Shown here in pieces: positions 27,501-35,214 of a stretch of 64,000 nucleotides of DNA. How positions within the stretch are numbered: the first letter of the stretch is position 1; the number at the start of each line of letters is the position of its first letter. A program made the translations under genes and the position numbers. This DNA is from Corynebacterium sp. Lineage in GTDB: Bacteria; Actinomycetota; Actinomycetes; Mycobacteriales; Mycobacteriaceae. The notes beneath the pieces are model-generated. The model saw nothing but the letters and a program-made list of their open reading frames with translations, was not told the origin of the DNA and made no database searches. The stretch is taken from contig NZ_JAUNKO010000003.1 of assembly GCF_030532715.1 (NCBI RefSeq), forward strand, positions 186,001-250,000. Reading direction: 5' to 3'.

Positions 27501-28366
27501 GTGTTCCAAACTTCCCGGTCTGGCGTAGCTACCCGATCCACGAGTTCGGCGGGGCAGGCTTCGCCGCCGAAAATCAGCAGCCGGACCGCGTCGAGCGCCT
27601 CGGCTGGCCACAGCCCGGCCAGCGTCGGCACGGTGGACACTACGGTGATGTTGCGGCGAATCAGCCACGGGCCGAGGTCCATGCCGGAGCGCACCAACGA
27701 ACGCGGCGCGGGGACGAGGCAGGCGCCGTTTGCCCACGCCAGCCACATTTCCTCGCAGGAGGCGTCGAAGGCAACTGAAAGGCCAGCCAGCACGCGATCT
27801 TCCGTGTTCAGTGGCGCGTGCCGGAGGAACAACCGACGCTCCGCTTCCACGAAGGCGGCGGCGCTGCGGTGGGACACGGCCACCCCCTTCGGGGTGCCAG
27901 TGGAACCGGAGGTGAAGATGATCCAGGCGTCGTCGCTGGGGCGCGGGTGCCGAGTGTCGCCTCCGGCGGTGGTGTGTAACACTTCGGTGCCCGCAGCGCC
28001 AATTACGGCGTTGACGCGCGCCTCCGAGAACACCAATTCGGCGCGCTCTGCGGGGTCATCCACATCCACCGGCACATAGGCGGCGCCCGCCACCAGCGTG
28101 GCCAAGATGGCAACGTAGAGGTCTTTGGAGCCAGACGGCATCCGGATGCCAATGCGGTCACCCCGCCGAATGCCCGCTTCGTGCAGTTGGGAGGCCTGTT
28201 CGGTGACCGCGTCCCATAATTCGGCGTAGGTGAGAATGTCGCCATCGTCGATGGCGGGCGCCTGCGGGTGCGTAGTGGCGGTGTGTCGCAGAATATCTAC
28301 GAGCGTGCTGTTTTCCGCGGCCTCGGCGGAACGCAAAAACTGTGACGGAATCCGCGACAATCCCAT
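24578..28366 (-). CDS. Pls/PosA-type single-module non-ribosomal peptide synthetase with membrane/hexapeptide C-terminal half
   Basis: 1262 residues. Residues 1-500 form an adenylation domain with core motifs AYVPVDVDDPAE (A2), FTSGSTGTPKGVAVSH (A3), NTYGPTEATV (A5), YRSGDHV (A7) and GGRRIELGEVE (A8). A thiolation domain follows with DFFSLGGTSLAAA (phosphopantetheine Ser in GGTS). There is no condensation or thioesterase domain. Instead come repeated transmembrane segments interleaved with hexapeptide left-handed beta-helix stretches (IRVGTSARVGTRTVLMPGTV), the layout of epsilon-poly-lysine synthetase-like proteins. It should activate one amino acid and polymerise or transfer it at the membrane. 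The product cannot be predicted by eye. The MarR gene upstream is 7 bp away and co-transcribed. Confidence 0.88.
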   Translation of the reverse strand: MGLSRIPSQFLRSAEAAENSTLVDILRHTATTHPQAPAIDDGDILTYAELWDAVTEQASQLHEAGIRRGDRIGIRMPSGSKDLYVAILATLVAGAAYVPVDVDDPAERAELVFSEARVNAVIGAAGTEVLHTTAGGDTRHPRPSDDAWIIFTSGSTGTPKGVAVSHRSAAAFVEAERRLFLRHAPLNTEDRVLAGLSVAFDASCEEMWLAWANGACLVPAPRSLVRSGMDLGPWLIRRNITVVSTVPTLAGLWPAEALDAVRLLIFGGEACPAELVDRVATPDREVWNTYGPTEATVVACAARVHAGQPVSIGLPLQGWDLAVVDTQGEPVAVGETGELVIGGVGLARYLDDAKNKERFAPLRSVGWARAYRSGDHVRLEEDGLYFVGRVDDQVKIGGRRIELGEVETHVSALSNVRSASVVAQSNAGGNTMLVGYLSLERPEDGFDADEAHAELAAAMPAALVPRLHVMDELPVTTAGKVDKRALPWPLPSAEVSATGLNETQQWLAEIWVSVLGVAVTDINADFFSLGGTSLAAATAVAHIRQRYPSISVRDLYDHPRLEALAERISQETTAHVTERTVAPVPAQARLVQGLVQLGAMTWSGAIWVTWIMLAAAILGHGPEWTVVAAAVLVFLTPLGRLALAAVAIRALMHNITPGDYPRGGNVHLRIWAAERVADVSGVRATSLSTLMPLFGRLTGCHIGRGVDLHSAPPVTGMLFLDNYCAIEPEVDLSGYWIDGDIVHVGAIRVGTSARVGTRTVLMPGTVVGANAQVEPGSTVQGTLKAGTRWAGSPAVKIGRTNSRFPDAVPPRKPIWAAWYTVSSLVIGLLPISALAGGMWAAYWATGSLLATGALGALIAFACYAAAVLLLVRVLSIRLTPGVQAVRSFQGWRVWSIVRLMDDARHHLFPLYASQLTPWWFRLLGARIGADAELSTALAIPALLEVRDGAFLADDTLVGGYSLGHGWLFTAPTRVGKRSFLGNSGVLVPGRKLGKESLIAVLSLTPKRAKARSNWWGSPPERLRRVATCDPGEARTYAPGFGVKVARASVETLRLLAPAASGTLAVGVTAAMYWVVQHYGWLAAYLASGLILIAAGALAAGITICVKWCCVGRIQAGEHPLWSRFVWLNELQDSFVEGLAAPWFSNHNLGTGALNWFLRGLGARIGAGAWVQSYWLPEADLCTIADAATVGPGCVVQTHLFQDRVMSLDTVTLAQGATLGPHSVALPASEIGQAATIGPRSLVMRGDRVPQYSAWLGNPIEPT

Positions 28367-28373
28367 GGGGTGC

Positions 28374-28832
28374 TTAGGCCTCCTCGGCGGCGAAAATGGC
28401 CTGGGCGAGCTTACGCAGGTGCTTTAATTGCTTCGGGGTGGATTCCTCCAGTGCCGTATCTTCCGCCTGGCTCACCAACGCAGATAGGCGTTTTTGCGCG
28501 TTACGACCCTTTTTGGTGGCCGCCACGATTTGGCGGCGCCGGTCCTTCGGATCGCGGGTGCGTTTCGCCCAACCTTGGTCCTCTAGGGTGTCGAGAAGCC
28601 GGACCATATCGGAGGCATCCATGCCGAGGATGCTGCACAACGTGGCCTGACTGGACGCATCATCGGCTGTTAAACATGTAAGCACCCAATAGCTGCGTAG
28701 CGTGGTGTTCTCAGCGGCGAGTACGGCCTCCACCCGGTCGCGCGTGCGCCGCCGCAACCGCTCCAGCTGAAAGGAAGGTGAGGCCAGCAAATCTGCGGGA
28801 ATATCAAGCGCGTGCGAGCTCATGGGATCCAT
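28374..28832 (-). CDS. MarR-family transcriptional regulator
   Basis: 152 residues from the ATG at 28832 (MDPMSSHALD; an ATG three codons later is also possible). The longer TTG start at 28889 would overlap the -35 box and is rejected. A winged-helix core is visible: TLRSYWVLTCL, SQATLCSILGMDASDMVRLLDTLEDQGWAKRTRDPKDRR (the recognition helix and the DxRR wing), and a dimerising C-terminal helix. MarR proteins usually repress their own operon and release on binding a small molecule. Here the operon is this gene plus the NRPS, so it probably controls NRPS expression. Confidence 0.85.
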   Translation of the reverse strand: MDPMSSHALDIPADLLASPSFQLERLRRRTRDRVEAVLAAENTTLRSYWVLTCLTADDASSQATLCSILGMDASDMVRLLDTLEDQGWAKRTRDPKDRRRQIVAATKKGRNAQKRLSALVSQAEDTALEESTPKQLKHLRKLAQAIFAAEEA

Positions 28833-28860
28833 CGTAGCCACGAATAGCGGGGCCGAGGAA

Positions 28861-28889
28861 ATAATGGAGTGTACCCACGAATAATTCAA
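28861..28889 (-). promoter_or_regulatory. Promoter of the marR-NRPS operon
   Basis: On the minus strand TTGAAT (28889-28884) and CATTAT (28866-28861) are separated by exactly 17 bp, leaving a leader of about 20 bases to the ATG at 28832. This is a good sigma-A type pair and fixes the MarR start. Confidence 0.5.
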
Positions 28890-28988
28890 TCACCGCACCA
28901 TAGGTCCGGTAATCGGGTGAAGCTTCGCCCCGCGGGCGGCTCGCACACGCCGCGCGGCGGGGCAGGGGAGTCGGTCGGGCTGCGGTGA

Positions 28989-29276
28989 TTACTCCGTGGG
29001 CAGGCCGGCGTCAATCCAGGCGCCGGTGCCGCCAGTAACGTTGATGGGATCCACCCCGCGAGCAATCAGGTATTCGCAAACCTTGGCGGAGCGGCCTCCG
29101 GCCTGGCAGATCACGTAAATGTCCTGCTCAGCGTCAACTTCGGCGACACGGGTGGGAAATTCGGACATAGGAATGTTTTTCGCACCGGCGGCGTGGCCGG
29201 AGGCGAATTCGTCGGGTTCGCGGACGTCGATAAGCTGCGCGCCGGTGGGAACCTCAGTGACGGAAACTGAACGCAT
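28989..29276 (-). CDS. Rhodanese-like domain protein
   Basis: 95 residues from the ATG at 29276; the longer frame upstream runs through ppa and is not real. It has LIDVREPDEFASGHAAGAKN, the rhodanese CH2A region, and the active-site loop ICQAGGRSAKV with the catalytic Cys. Single-domain rhodaneses handle sulfane sulfur or act as persulfide carriers in the cytosol; the acceptor is unknown. It lies 13 bp downstream of ppa on the same strand, so the two are likely co-transcribed. Confidence 0.9.
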   Translation of the reverse strand: MRSVSVTEVPTGAQLIDVREPDEFASGHAAGAKNIPMSEFPTRVAEVDAEQDIYVICQAGGRSAKVCEYLIARGVDPINVTGGTGAWIDAGLPTE

Positions 29277-29289
29277 TGTGCGGTAATCC

Positions 29290-29766
29290 TTACTTTCCGT
29301 AGCGGGTGACGGCCTCGCTGTAAATGCGTTCCGCCTCAGCTTTATCAGACCAGCCGGAGCCGGTGACTTCCTTATTCGGCTCCAAATCCTTGTAGTGGAC
29401 GAAGAAATGCTCGATCTCGTCGCGGAGGAACTCGGAAACGTCATTGATGTCTTGGAAATGGTCCCAGCGGGGGTCGTCCAGCACGCACAACAGTTTGTCG
29501 TCGCCGCCAGCTTCGTCTGTCATCTTGAACACACCCACCGGGCGGGCCTTGACAATCACGCCGGGAAATACCGGTTCTGGGAGGATGACAAGCGCATCCA
29601 ACGGGTCCCCGTCCTCGCCGAGGGTGTGATCAATGAAACCGTAGTCGAGTGGGTATGCCATAGGGGTAAACAGGTAGCGGTCGAGGTACACTTTCCCGGT
29701 TTCGTGGTCTACCTCGTACTTATTGCGAGATCCCTTAGGGATTTCAATGGTGACTTCAATGCTCAT
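29290..29766 (-). CDS. ppa: Inorganic pyrophosphatase (family I)
   Basis: 158 residues, the usual length of actinobacterial soluble pyrophosphatase. Active-site features: [12 protein letters not shown], the YPLDYGFI stretch, the Mg-binding signature GDPLDALVI and VLDDPRWD. It hydrolyses pyrophosphate from biosynthetic reactions in the cytosol. It is divergent from dacB, as in other corynebacteria. Confidence 0.97.
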   Translation of the reverse strand: MSIEVTIEIPKGSRNKYEVDHETGKVYLDRYLFTPMAYPLDYGFIDHTLGEDGDPLDALVILPEPVFPGVIVKARPVGVFKMTDEAGGDDKLLCVLDDPRWDHFQDINDVSEFLRDEIEHFFVHYKDLEPNKEVTGSGWSDKAEAERIYSEAVTRYGK

Positions 29767-29869
29767 ATGGCATACGTCCTCACATATATCAGAAAGGTTT
29801 TGGTTTCCCGACTATCCTAGCGCTGTCTACCCTGGGTGGAAACGTTGGGACCGATTGGAGAAAGCTGGC

Positions 29870-31087
29870 ATGGCAGGATCAAAATGGTGGGCGGCAACGA
29901 TCGTCGTAGCGGTGCTCGGTGTAGGCTCGGTCGCCGGGTACGCCGGATTTAAAGCCGCCGAACAAAAAGCGATCGACCACGACCCGCCAGTGGCGATCCC
30001 CGTCGTACAACAAGTGGTGCAGAAGGCCGACAATACCGGGGAGCAACCCACCGACTTAGACGCGCTGTTGGCGGATCCCGCTCTGGGGAATTTCGTGGGG
30101 CGCATCACCAACGCCTCCACCGGGGAAACCGTGTGGAGCAAGGAAGACAATGCCCCGGCCCGGCCGGCGTCCACTATGAAAGTGCTTACCGCGGCGGCCG
30201 CGTTGCTGAAATTGCCGCACGACCACAAAGTGACCACCAAACTCGTGCAACAAAACGATCAGACCGTGGTGATTCAGGGCGGCGGGGATGTGCAGCTCGA
30301 TGAGGAAGACCTAGACAAACTCGCGGAAGCCGCGGGCAAGGCGGACCAGGTGTTGGTGGATACCAGCGCGTGGAAATGGGAACCCATGCACCCCTCCTGG
30401 GACCCCGCGGACATTGGGGAAGGGTTTATCGCCCCCATGGAGCCGGTGATGCTGGAGCAAAGCCCGCGTTCGGCGACGCCGGGGCTGGACGTGGCCAAGG
30501 CGGTGGCGGACCGGATCGGGGCGACGAGCTTCGGGTACACCACCGAATCTGACGGGAAGGAACTCACAAGCATCGATTCCAAACCATTGTTCGACCGGCT
30601 GCACCACATGATGCTGGAAAGCGACAACGTGGTGGCCGAGGCAATCGGCCGCGAAGTAGCCCTCGCCGTGGATAGTTCCGGCGGCACCACCCCGCCGGAG
30701 GCTGTGACCAAGGTACTCAAAGAGCACGGCATCGACTTAAGCGGGGCGAAGGTGGAGGATTGCTCCGGGTTGTCCACGGATAACCTGCTCACCGCCAAAA
30801 TCCTCGACAATATTATGGTGAAGGCCGTTACTAGCGACCAGTTGCGGGACCTGCTGTACACGCTGCCGGTTGCCGGCGGAACCGGGACGTTGAAAACCCG
30901 CTTCAACGATACGGACGGTGAGGGCTGGGTGCGGGCGAAAACGGGGACGTTGACGGACACGTCGTCGTTAGCCGGAACCGTTACCTCCAAAGAAGGCGTG
31001 GTGTACACGTTTGCGCTGATCTCCAACGAATCGGACGTCCTCGCCGCCCGCGCCGCGCTCGACGCCCTGACTACCGCCCTGCGATGA
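29870..31087 (+). CDS. dacB: D-alanyl-D-alanine carboxypeptidase / PBP4-type, peptidase family S13
   Basis: 405 residues from the ATG at 29870, 10 bases after a GGAG box; the upstream extension overlaps ppa and has no ribosome site. An N-terminal signal anchor (about 6-27) places it outside the membrane. The three penicillin-binding motifs are present: S101-x-x-K104 (STMK), SDN in MLESDNVVAEAIGR, and KTG in VRAKTGTLTD. It trims or hydrolyses cross-links of peptidoglycan stem peptides. The gene overlaps tilS by four bases (ATGA), the conserved actinobacterial dacB-tilS-hpt-ftsH order. Confidence 0.94.
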   Translation: MAGSKWWAATIVVAVLGVGSVAGYAGFKAAEQKAIDHDPPVAIPVVQQVVQKADNTGEQPTDLDALLADPALGNFVGRITNASTGETVWSKEDNAPARPASTMKVLTAAAALLKLPHDHKVTTKLVQQNDQTVVIQGGGDVQLDEEDLDKLAEAAGKADQVLVDTSAWKWEPMHPSWDPADIGEGFIAPMEPVMLEQSPRSATPGLDVAKAVADRIGATSFGYTTESDGKELTSIDSKPLFDRLHHMMLESDNVVAEAIGREVALAVDSSGGTTPPEAVTKVLKEHGIDLSGAKVEDCSGLSTDNLLTAKILDNIMVKAVTSDQLRDLLYTLPVAGGTGTLKTRFNDTDGEGWVRAKTGTLTDTSSLAGTVTSKEGVVYTFALISNESDVLAARAALDALTTALR

Positions 31088-32004
31088 CCGCCCCGTTTTG
31101 GCCGCGCGTCAGCCCCGCGTTTTTGCGGGTGCGCGTCGCCGTCCGTGAATTCGCCGCAGGCCCCGTCATCGTTGGTGTCTCCGGCGGGCCCGATTCACTC
31201 GCGCTTATCGCCGCCGCCCGCGCGGAGGGGGTAGCCGCCCACGCCGTCATCGTCGATCATGCCCTGCAACCACACAGCGCCGACGTGGCTGCCCGTGCCG
31301 CTGAATGTGTGCACCGCTGCGGAGCCTCCGCCACCATCGTGCGTATCGACGTCCCGACTACCGGCGAATCCATCGAAGCCGCCGCCCGCCGCGCTCGCTA
31401 CGAGGCGTTGGAACAGGCAGCCGCAGGGCGCGACATCTGGGTGGGGCACACCATGGACGATCAAGCCGAAACGCTGCTCCTTGGCGCGCTGCGCGGGCGG
31501 GCCACCGGCATGCAGCCCCGTCGCGGCGCTATTGTCCGCCCGTTATTGCAGGTCCGGCGTGCCGATACCATCGCCGCTTGCGACGAACTCGGATTCGATT
31601 ATTGGCGTGATCCGCACAACGAAGACACCCGATTCCGCAGAGTGGCCGTGCGTACCCAGGTCCTGCCGTTGCTTAGCGATATCCTCGGCGGTGATTGCGT
31701 TCCCGCCCTCGCCCAGGCCGGCGCGGACGTTGCCGGCGCCCACGCCTACCTGCGCGACGGAATTCAGGTTGGGGACACCCTTGACATAGCGGAGCTGGAA
31801 GTCCATCCGGCGCGCCGCCGCCAAATCATCGCGACGTGGTTGCAGCACCATAACGCGCAGGTCACCGGTGCTACCATCTCCGCTATCGAACGTTTGGTCA
31901 CCCATTGGCATGGTCAAGGTGAGGTGTTAGTTGGTGCACAAGGCTTGGCTGTTCGGCGAAGAGGTGGCATTCTTTCAGTGTCTCATTCAACGCGTGACCG
32001 CTGA
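31084..32004 (+). CDS. tilS: tRNA(Ile)-lysidine synthase
   Basis: 306 residues with the N-type ATP pyrophosphatase loop GVSGGPDSLALI, then WVGHTMDDQAETLLLGALRG and RPLLQVRRADT. TilS modifies the anticodon C34 of tRNA-Ile2 to lysidine so that it reads AUA. It is shorter than E. coli TilS (about 430), as is normal for actinobacteria, which lack the C-terminal extensions. It is translationally coupled to dacB. Confidence 0.95.
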   Translation: MTAPFWPRVSPAFLRVRVAVREFAAGPVIVGVSGGPDSLALIAAARAEGVAAHAVIVDHALQPHSADVAARAAECVHRCGASATIVRIDVPTTGESIEAAARRARYEALEQAAAGRDIWVGHTMDDQAETLLLGALRGRATGMQPRRGAIVRPLLQVRRADTIAACDELGFDYWRDPHNEDTRFRRVAVRTQVLPLLSDILGGDCVPALAQAGADVAGAHAYLRDGIQVGDTLDIAELEVHPARRRQIIATWLQHHNAQVTGATISAIERLVTHWHGQGEVLVGAQGLAVRRRGGILSVSHSTRDR

Positions 32005-32030
32005 TTTCCTGAAGGGTGCCACACCACACC

Positions 32031-32618
32031 ATGCACGACGCAAAAGACTTCAACGTACCCACCGAGCGTTACGGTAACGACATCGAATCAGTGCTGATCA
32101 GTGAGCAAGAACTGAAGCAGCGCATCCAGGAACTCGCAGACCGAGTATCCGAACACTACCGCGACGAACCAGACGACCTCATTTTGGTGTGCGTGCTCAA
32201 AGGCGCAGTGTTCTTTATCACCGACTTCGCGCGGGCGTTGAGCATTCCCAGCCAGATGGAATTCATGGCAGTGTCCTCCTACGGCAACTCCTGCACTTCC
32301 TCCGGCGTGGTGCGCATCCTCAAAGACCTCGACCGCGACATCCGTGGCAAAAACATCCTGATCGTGGAAGACATCATTGACTCCGGCTTAACCCTGTCGT
32401 GGTTGGTGAAGAACCTCCGCCACCGCGGGCCGAAATCCCTCGAAGTCGTTGCCTTGCTGCGCAAACCCGAAGCCGTGAAAACCAAAGTGGAACTCTTTGA
32501 TATCGGCTTCGACATTCCCAACGAATTCGTTATTGGCTATGGCCTCGACTATGCCGAACGCTACCGTGACCTGCCGTTCGTGGGCACACTTCACCCACGG
32601 GTATACGTTGGCGAATAA
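32031..32618 (+). CDS. hpt: Hypoxanthine-guanine phosphoribosyltransferase
   Basis: 195 residues from the ATG at 32031 ([10 protein letters not shown]), which matches the N-terminus of the C. glutamicum protein as I remember it; a GTG 15 bases earlier is too close to the GAAGGG box. The PRPP-binding motif [14 protein letters not shown] and the [11 protein letters not shown] loop identify a type I purine salvage phosphoribosyltransferase that converts hypoxanthine or guanine to IMP or GMP. It is 26 bp after tilS and likely in the same operon. Confidence 0.95.
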   Translation: MHDAKDFNVPTERYGNDIESVLISEQELKQRIQELADRVSEHYRDEPDDLILVCVLKGAVFFITDFARALSIPSQMEFMAVSSYGNSCTSSGVVRILKDLDRDIRGKNILIVEDIIDSGLTLSWLVKNLRHRGPKSLEVVALLRKPEAVKTKVELFDIGFDIPNEFVIGYGLDYAERYRDLPFVGTLHPRVYVGE

Positions 32619-32635
32619 CCTGTTGATCGCCCGCG

Positions 32636-33541
32636 TTAACGCTTCCTTCTGTTAGCGCGCGGGCGCAGTAACACTCCTGGCAGCGGCGGGGCCGGGATGC
32701 GTTTCCCCGCGCCGGGGTATCCCGCAACGTTGCCGAAGCGAACAGCCCGGGCAGCGGGGTCTTCCCAATCGGCGCGCTGTTGGGCAACCTCAGCGTGATC
32801 CGTTCCAACGAAATTCCAGAACATCACCACTGATTCGCCGAAGGGCTCGCCGCCAAGGATAATGCAGCGCGTATCTGCCCCGAGGTTCGTTATCTGAAGG
32901 TGCTCCAAGCCAGCATCTGCGTACCACAGGTTGCCCGGCTCCACTCTCTCGCCGTTTACCTCAAGCGGCTCCGTGTCGGCTAACACCGCGTACTCAAGCG
33001 TCGAATCCAGTGGAAGCGCAACATTTTCGCTCTTTGGTAGTCGGATCTCCGCACCAAGTGCGCGTTTCGGGGCGTCTACCGGCGAGGACGGCGCACCATG
33101 CAATGATCCGAGAAAGAGCAGCACGGTCGCGGCACCGATGCACACCGGCTCGGGGGCATAGTGCTGCAGCCGACGAGCGAGGCCGCGCTGCGCCTTCGGA
33201 TACGCCAGCCAAAGCTGGACACCATGGATCCACTCCGATTGTGATACTTCGGTGTGGGCGATCCCGTCGCCGGCAGTCATCATGTTGAGTTCGCCCGGTA
33301 AGACTTGGGCATGATTCCCCGCCGTATCATCGTGGCGAATTTCCCCGGAAAATAACCAGGAAACAGTAGCAAGGCCGGTATGTGGGTGGGGAGGAACATC
33401 CATTGGGGTGTTCGTTGGACCGTAATGATCGCAAAAAATCCACGGGCCTACGGTCGTGCGCTCCCGATGGGGCAGCGTGCGGCGAACTTCAATCGCGCGA
33501 ATACCGCCAAGCGGCACGGGGCGAGCTTCAAGGATGGGCAT
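32636..33541 (-). CDS. Pirin-family protein (bicupin)
   Basis: 301 residues. The pirin N-terminal cupin is clear: WIFCDHYGP, then PPHPHTGLATVSW, LPGELNMMTAGDGIAHTEVS with the His-His-His-Glu metal ligands, and a C-terminal cupin ending in ILGGEPFGE. Bacterial pirins bind iron or another metal; some have quercetinase activity and others act as regulators, so the substrate is open. AGGAG precedes the ATG at 33541. It is convergent with hpt (18 bp apart). Confidence 0.92.
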   Translation of the reverse strand: MPILEARPVPLGGIRAIEVRRTLPHRERTTVGPWIFCDHYGPTNTPMDVPPHPHTGLATVSWLFSGEIRHDDTAGNHAQVLPGELNMMTAGDGIAHTEVSQSEWIHGVQLWLAYPKAQRGLARRLQHYAPEPVCIGAATVLLFLGSLHGAPSSPVDAPKRALGAEIRLPKSENVALPLDSTLEYAVLADTEPLEVNGERVEPGNLWYADAGLEHLQITNLGADTRCIILGGEPFGESVVMFWNFVGTDHAEVAQQRADWEDPAARAVRFGNVAGYPGAGKRIPAPPLPGVLLRPRANRRKR

Positions 33542-33591
33542 CGTAGCTCCTAGGTACTGTACGTTGCTAGCTACAACATCGCGCCAAATGC

Positions 33592-34998
33592 CTACATTCC
33601 CGGCTTGGCGCTCCGCGGTGTGATAAACAGTGTGGCCACGAAAGTGATCGCGGCGAGGCTAGCGCCAAGGATAAACGCGGTGGATGCGCCGGCAGCGGCG
33701 GCGACATCGTGAGCAGCCCCGTCGCTTGTTGCGATATTGCCGGCGATGGTCATGGTGGCCACTAATGCAGCCGTCCCTGCCGCGGCACCAAGCTGTTGCA
33801 GGGTATTGAGGATCGCGGAGCCGTGGCCATACAGCGGCTGCGGGAGGGTAGAGAGGCCGTCAGTCATGAGCGGAGTCATAATGAAGGCAAAGCTCAGGGT
33901 AGACAGCATGTGTAACCCCAACACCGCGGCCAGTGGAGTGCCCGTGCCGAGTAACGATAGGCCGATTTGTCCGGTGACCAAACCGATCGTGCCAGGGATG
34001 GCCAGCGGCCGCGGTCCGAAACGGTCATACAGTCTGCCGACCCAGGGGCTTGCCAGCCCTTGCAACAAACCCCCAGGGAGTAGCAGCAACCCGGTGGTGA
34101 GCGCGGAAGCACCGAGGGCATTTTGCACGAAGAACGGCAACACCACCGCAGTGCCTAACAACACACCCATGCCCAGAAAACACACCAGAACGGATATGCG
34201 GAATGCGGGGAAGGTAAACGGCTGCAAATTTAACAACGCCCGATGTTGCCTGCCCAACACGATTTGCCGGTAGGTAAAAGCCGCCACGAACATGATGCCG
34301 AGGGCAAGAACGGTGGGCGGAACTGGGTTGTGGTGTTCCACGGCGTCGGCAAGCTGGGACAGGCCGTATACAATCCCGCCGAACCCCAGTGCGGAAAGTG
34401 GAATGGACACTACATCCAATTTGGTGGCTTCCCCGCTGGACACGTTGCGGATAAAACGCACACCAACAACGAGGCACACGAGAATGATTGGCAAGATAAA
34501 CCAAAACAGCCAGTGCCAGCTGAACCGGCTGAGGATGATGCCGGACACCGTCGGCCCGAGCGCAGGAGCCACCGAAATCACCACGCCGATCAGGCCCATG
34601 GTGGCGCCGCGCCGCTCCGGAGGAACGATGGTGAGCGCCACTGTCATTAGGAGCGGAATGATAATCGCCGTGCCAATCGCTTGAATCGCACGTGCGATGA
34701 GTAGCACGAGGAACGTAGGTGCGAGTGCGGCGATGGTGGTGCCAACCATAAACAGCGCCAGCGCCGCTACGAAAATCACGCGGGTGGAAAATCGCTGCAA
34801 CAAGTATCCCGTCATGGGGATCACGATCGCCATCACCAGCAGGAAACCGGTGGCAAGCCATTGTACGGTGGCGGCGGGAACCCCGAAATCCGCGGAAATC
34901 GTCGGTAGTGCTACACCGAGCAGCGTTTCGTTGAGGATCATGATCATGGTGGAGACCACGAGGATCCACAACAAGAGCTTTTGGGTCAATGGAATCAA
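33592..34998 (-). CDS. MFS multidrug efflux transporter, DHA2 (EmrB/QacA) family
   Basis: 468 residues with about 14 hydrophobic segments. Family motifs: WLATGFLLVMAIVIPMTGYL (motif D1 region), LFMVGTTIAALAPTFLVLLIARAIQAIG, PPERRGATMG and the antiporter motif APALGPTVSG. This is a proton-driven drug exporter of the LmrB/QacA type in the cytoplasmic membrane; the substrate is unknown. The start is a TTG at 34998, the first usable codon after an in-frame stop. No regulator gene is adjacent. Confidence 0.88.
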   Translation of the reverse strand: MIPLTQKLLLWILVVSTMIMILNETLLGVALPTISADFGVPAATVQWLATGFLLVMAIVIPMTGYLLQRFSTRVIFVAALALFMVGTTIAALAPTFLVLLIARAIQAIGTAIIIPLLMTVALTIVPPERRGATMGLIGVVISVAPALGPTVSGIILSRFSWHWLFWFILPIILVCLVVGVRFIRNVSSGEATKLDVVSIPLSALGFGGIVYGLSQLADAVEHHNPVPPTVLALGIMFVAAFTYRQIVLGRQHRALLNLQPFTFPAFRISVLVCFLGMGVLLGTAVVLPFFVQNALGASALTTGLLLLPGGLLQGLASPWVGRLYDRFGPRPLAIPGTIGLVTGQIGLSLLGTGTPLAAVLGLHMLSTLSFAFIMTPLMTDGLSTLPQPLYGHGSAILNTLQQLGAAAGTAALVATMTIAGNIATSDGAAHDVAAAAGASTAFILGASLAAITFVATLFITPRSAKPGM

Positions 34999-35214
34999 GG
35001 TAGCGGCGGCTTTCTCTTTAGGCTCGTGTTGTTACAGTGAAGTGATCAGAGTCTAGTCCCACAGCCTCCAGCCTTAAAACCAGCAGCCCACAATGCAGCC
35101 CACAATGCAAGTACCGTGCTGCACGGTGTGTGAAGGAACGAAGTAGGCTTGAAACGCGTTACGTAAAGTAAATGATGCGTGTGTTAAGTAGAAAGGCCCC
35201 CGAGCGGCAGCCCT

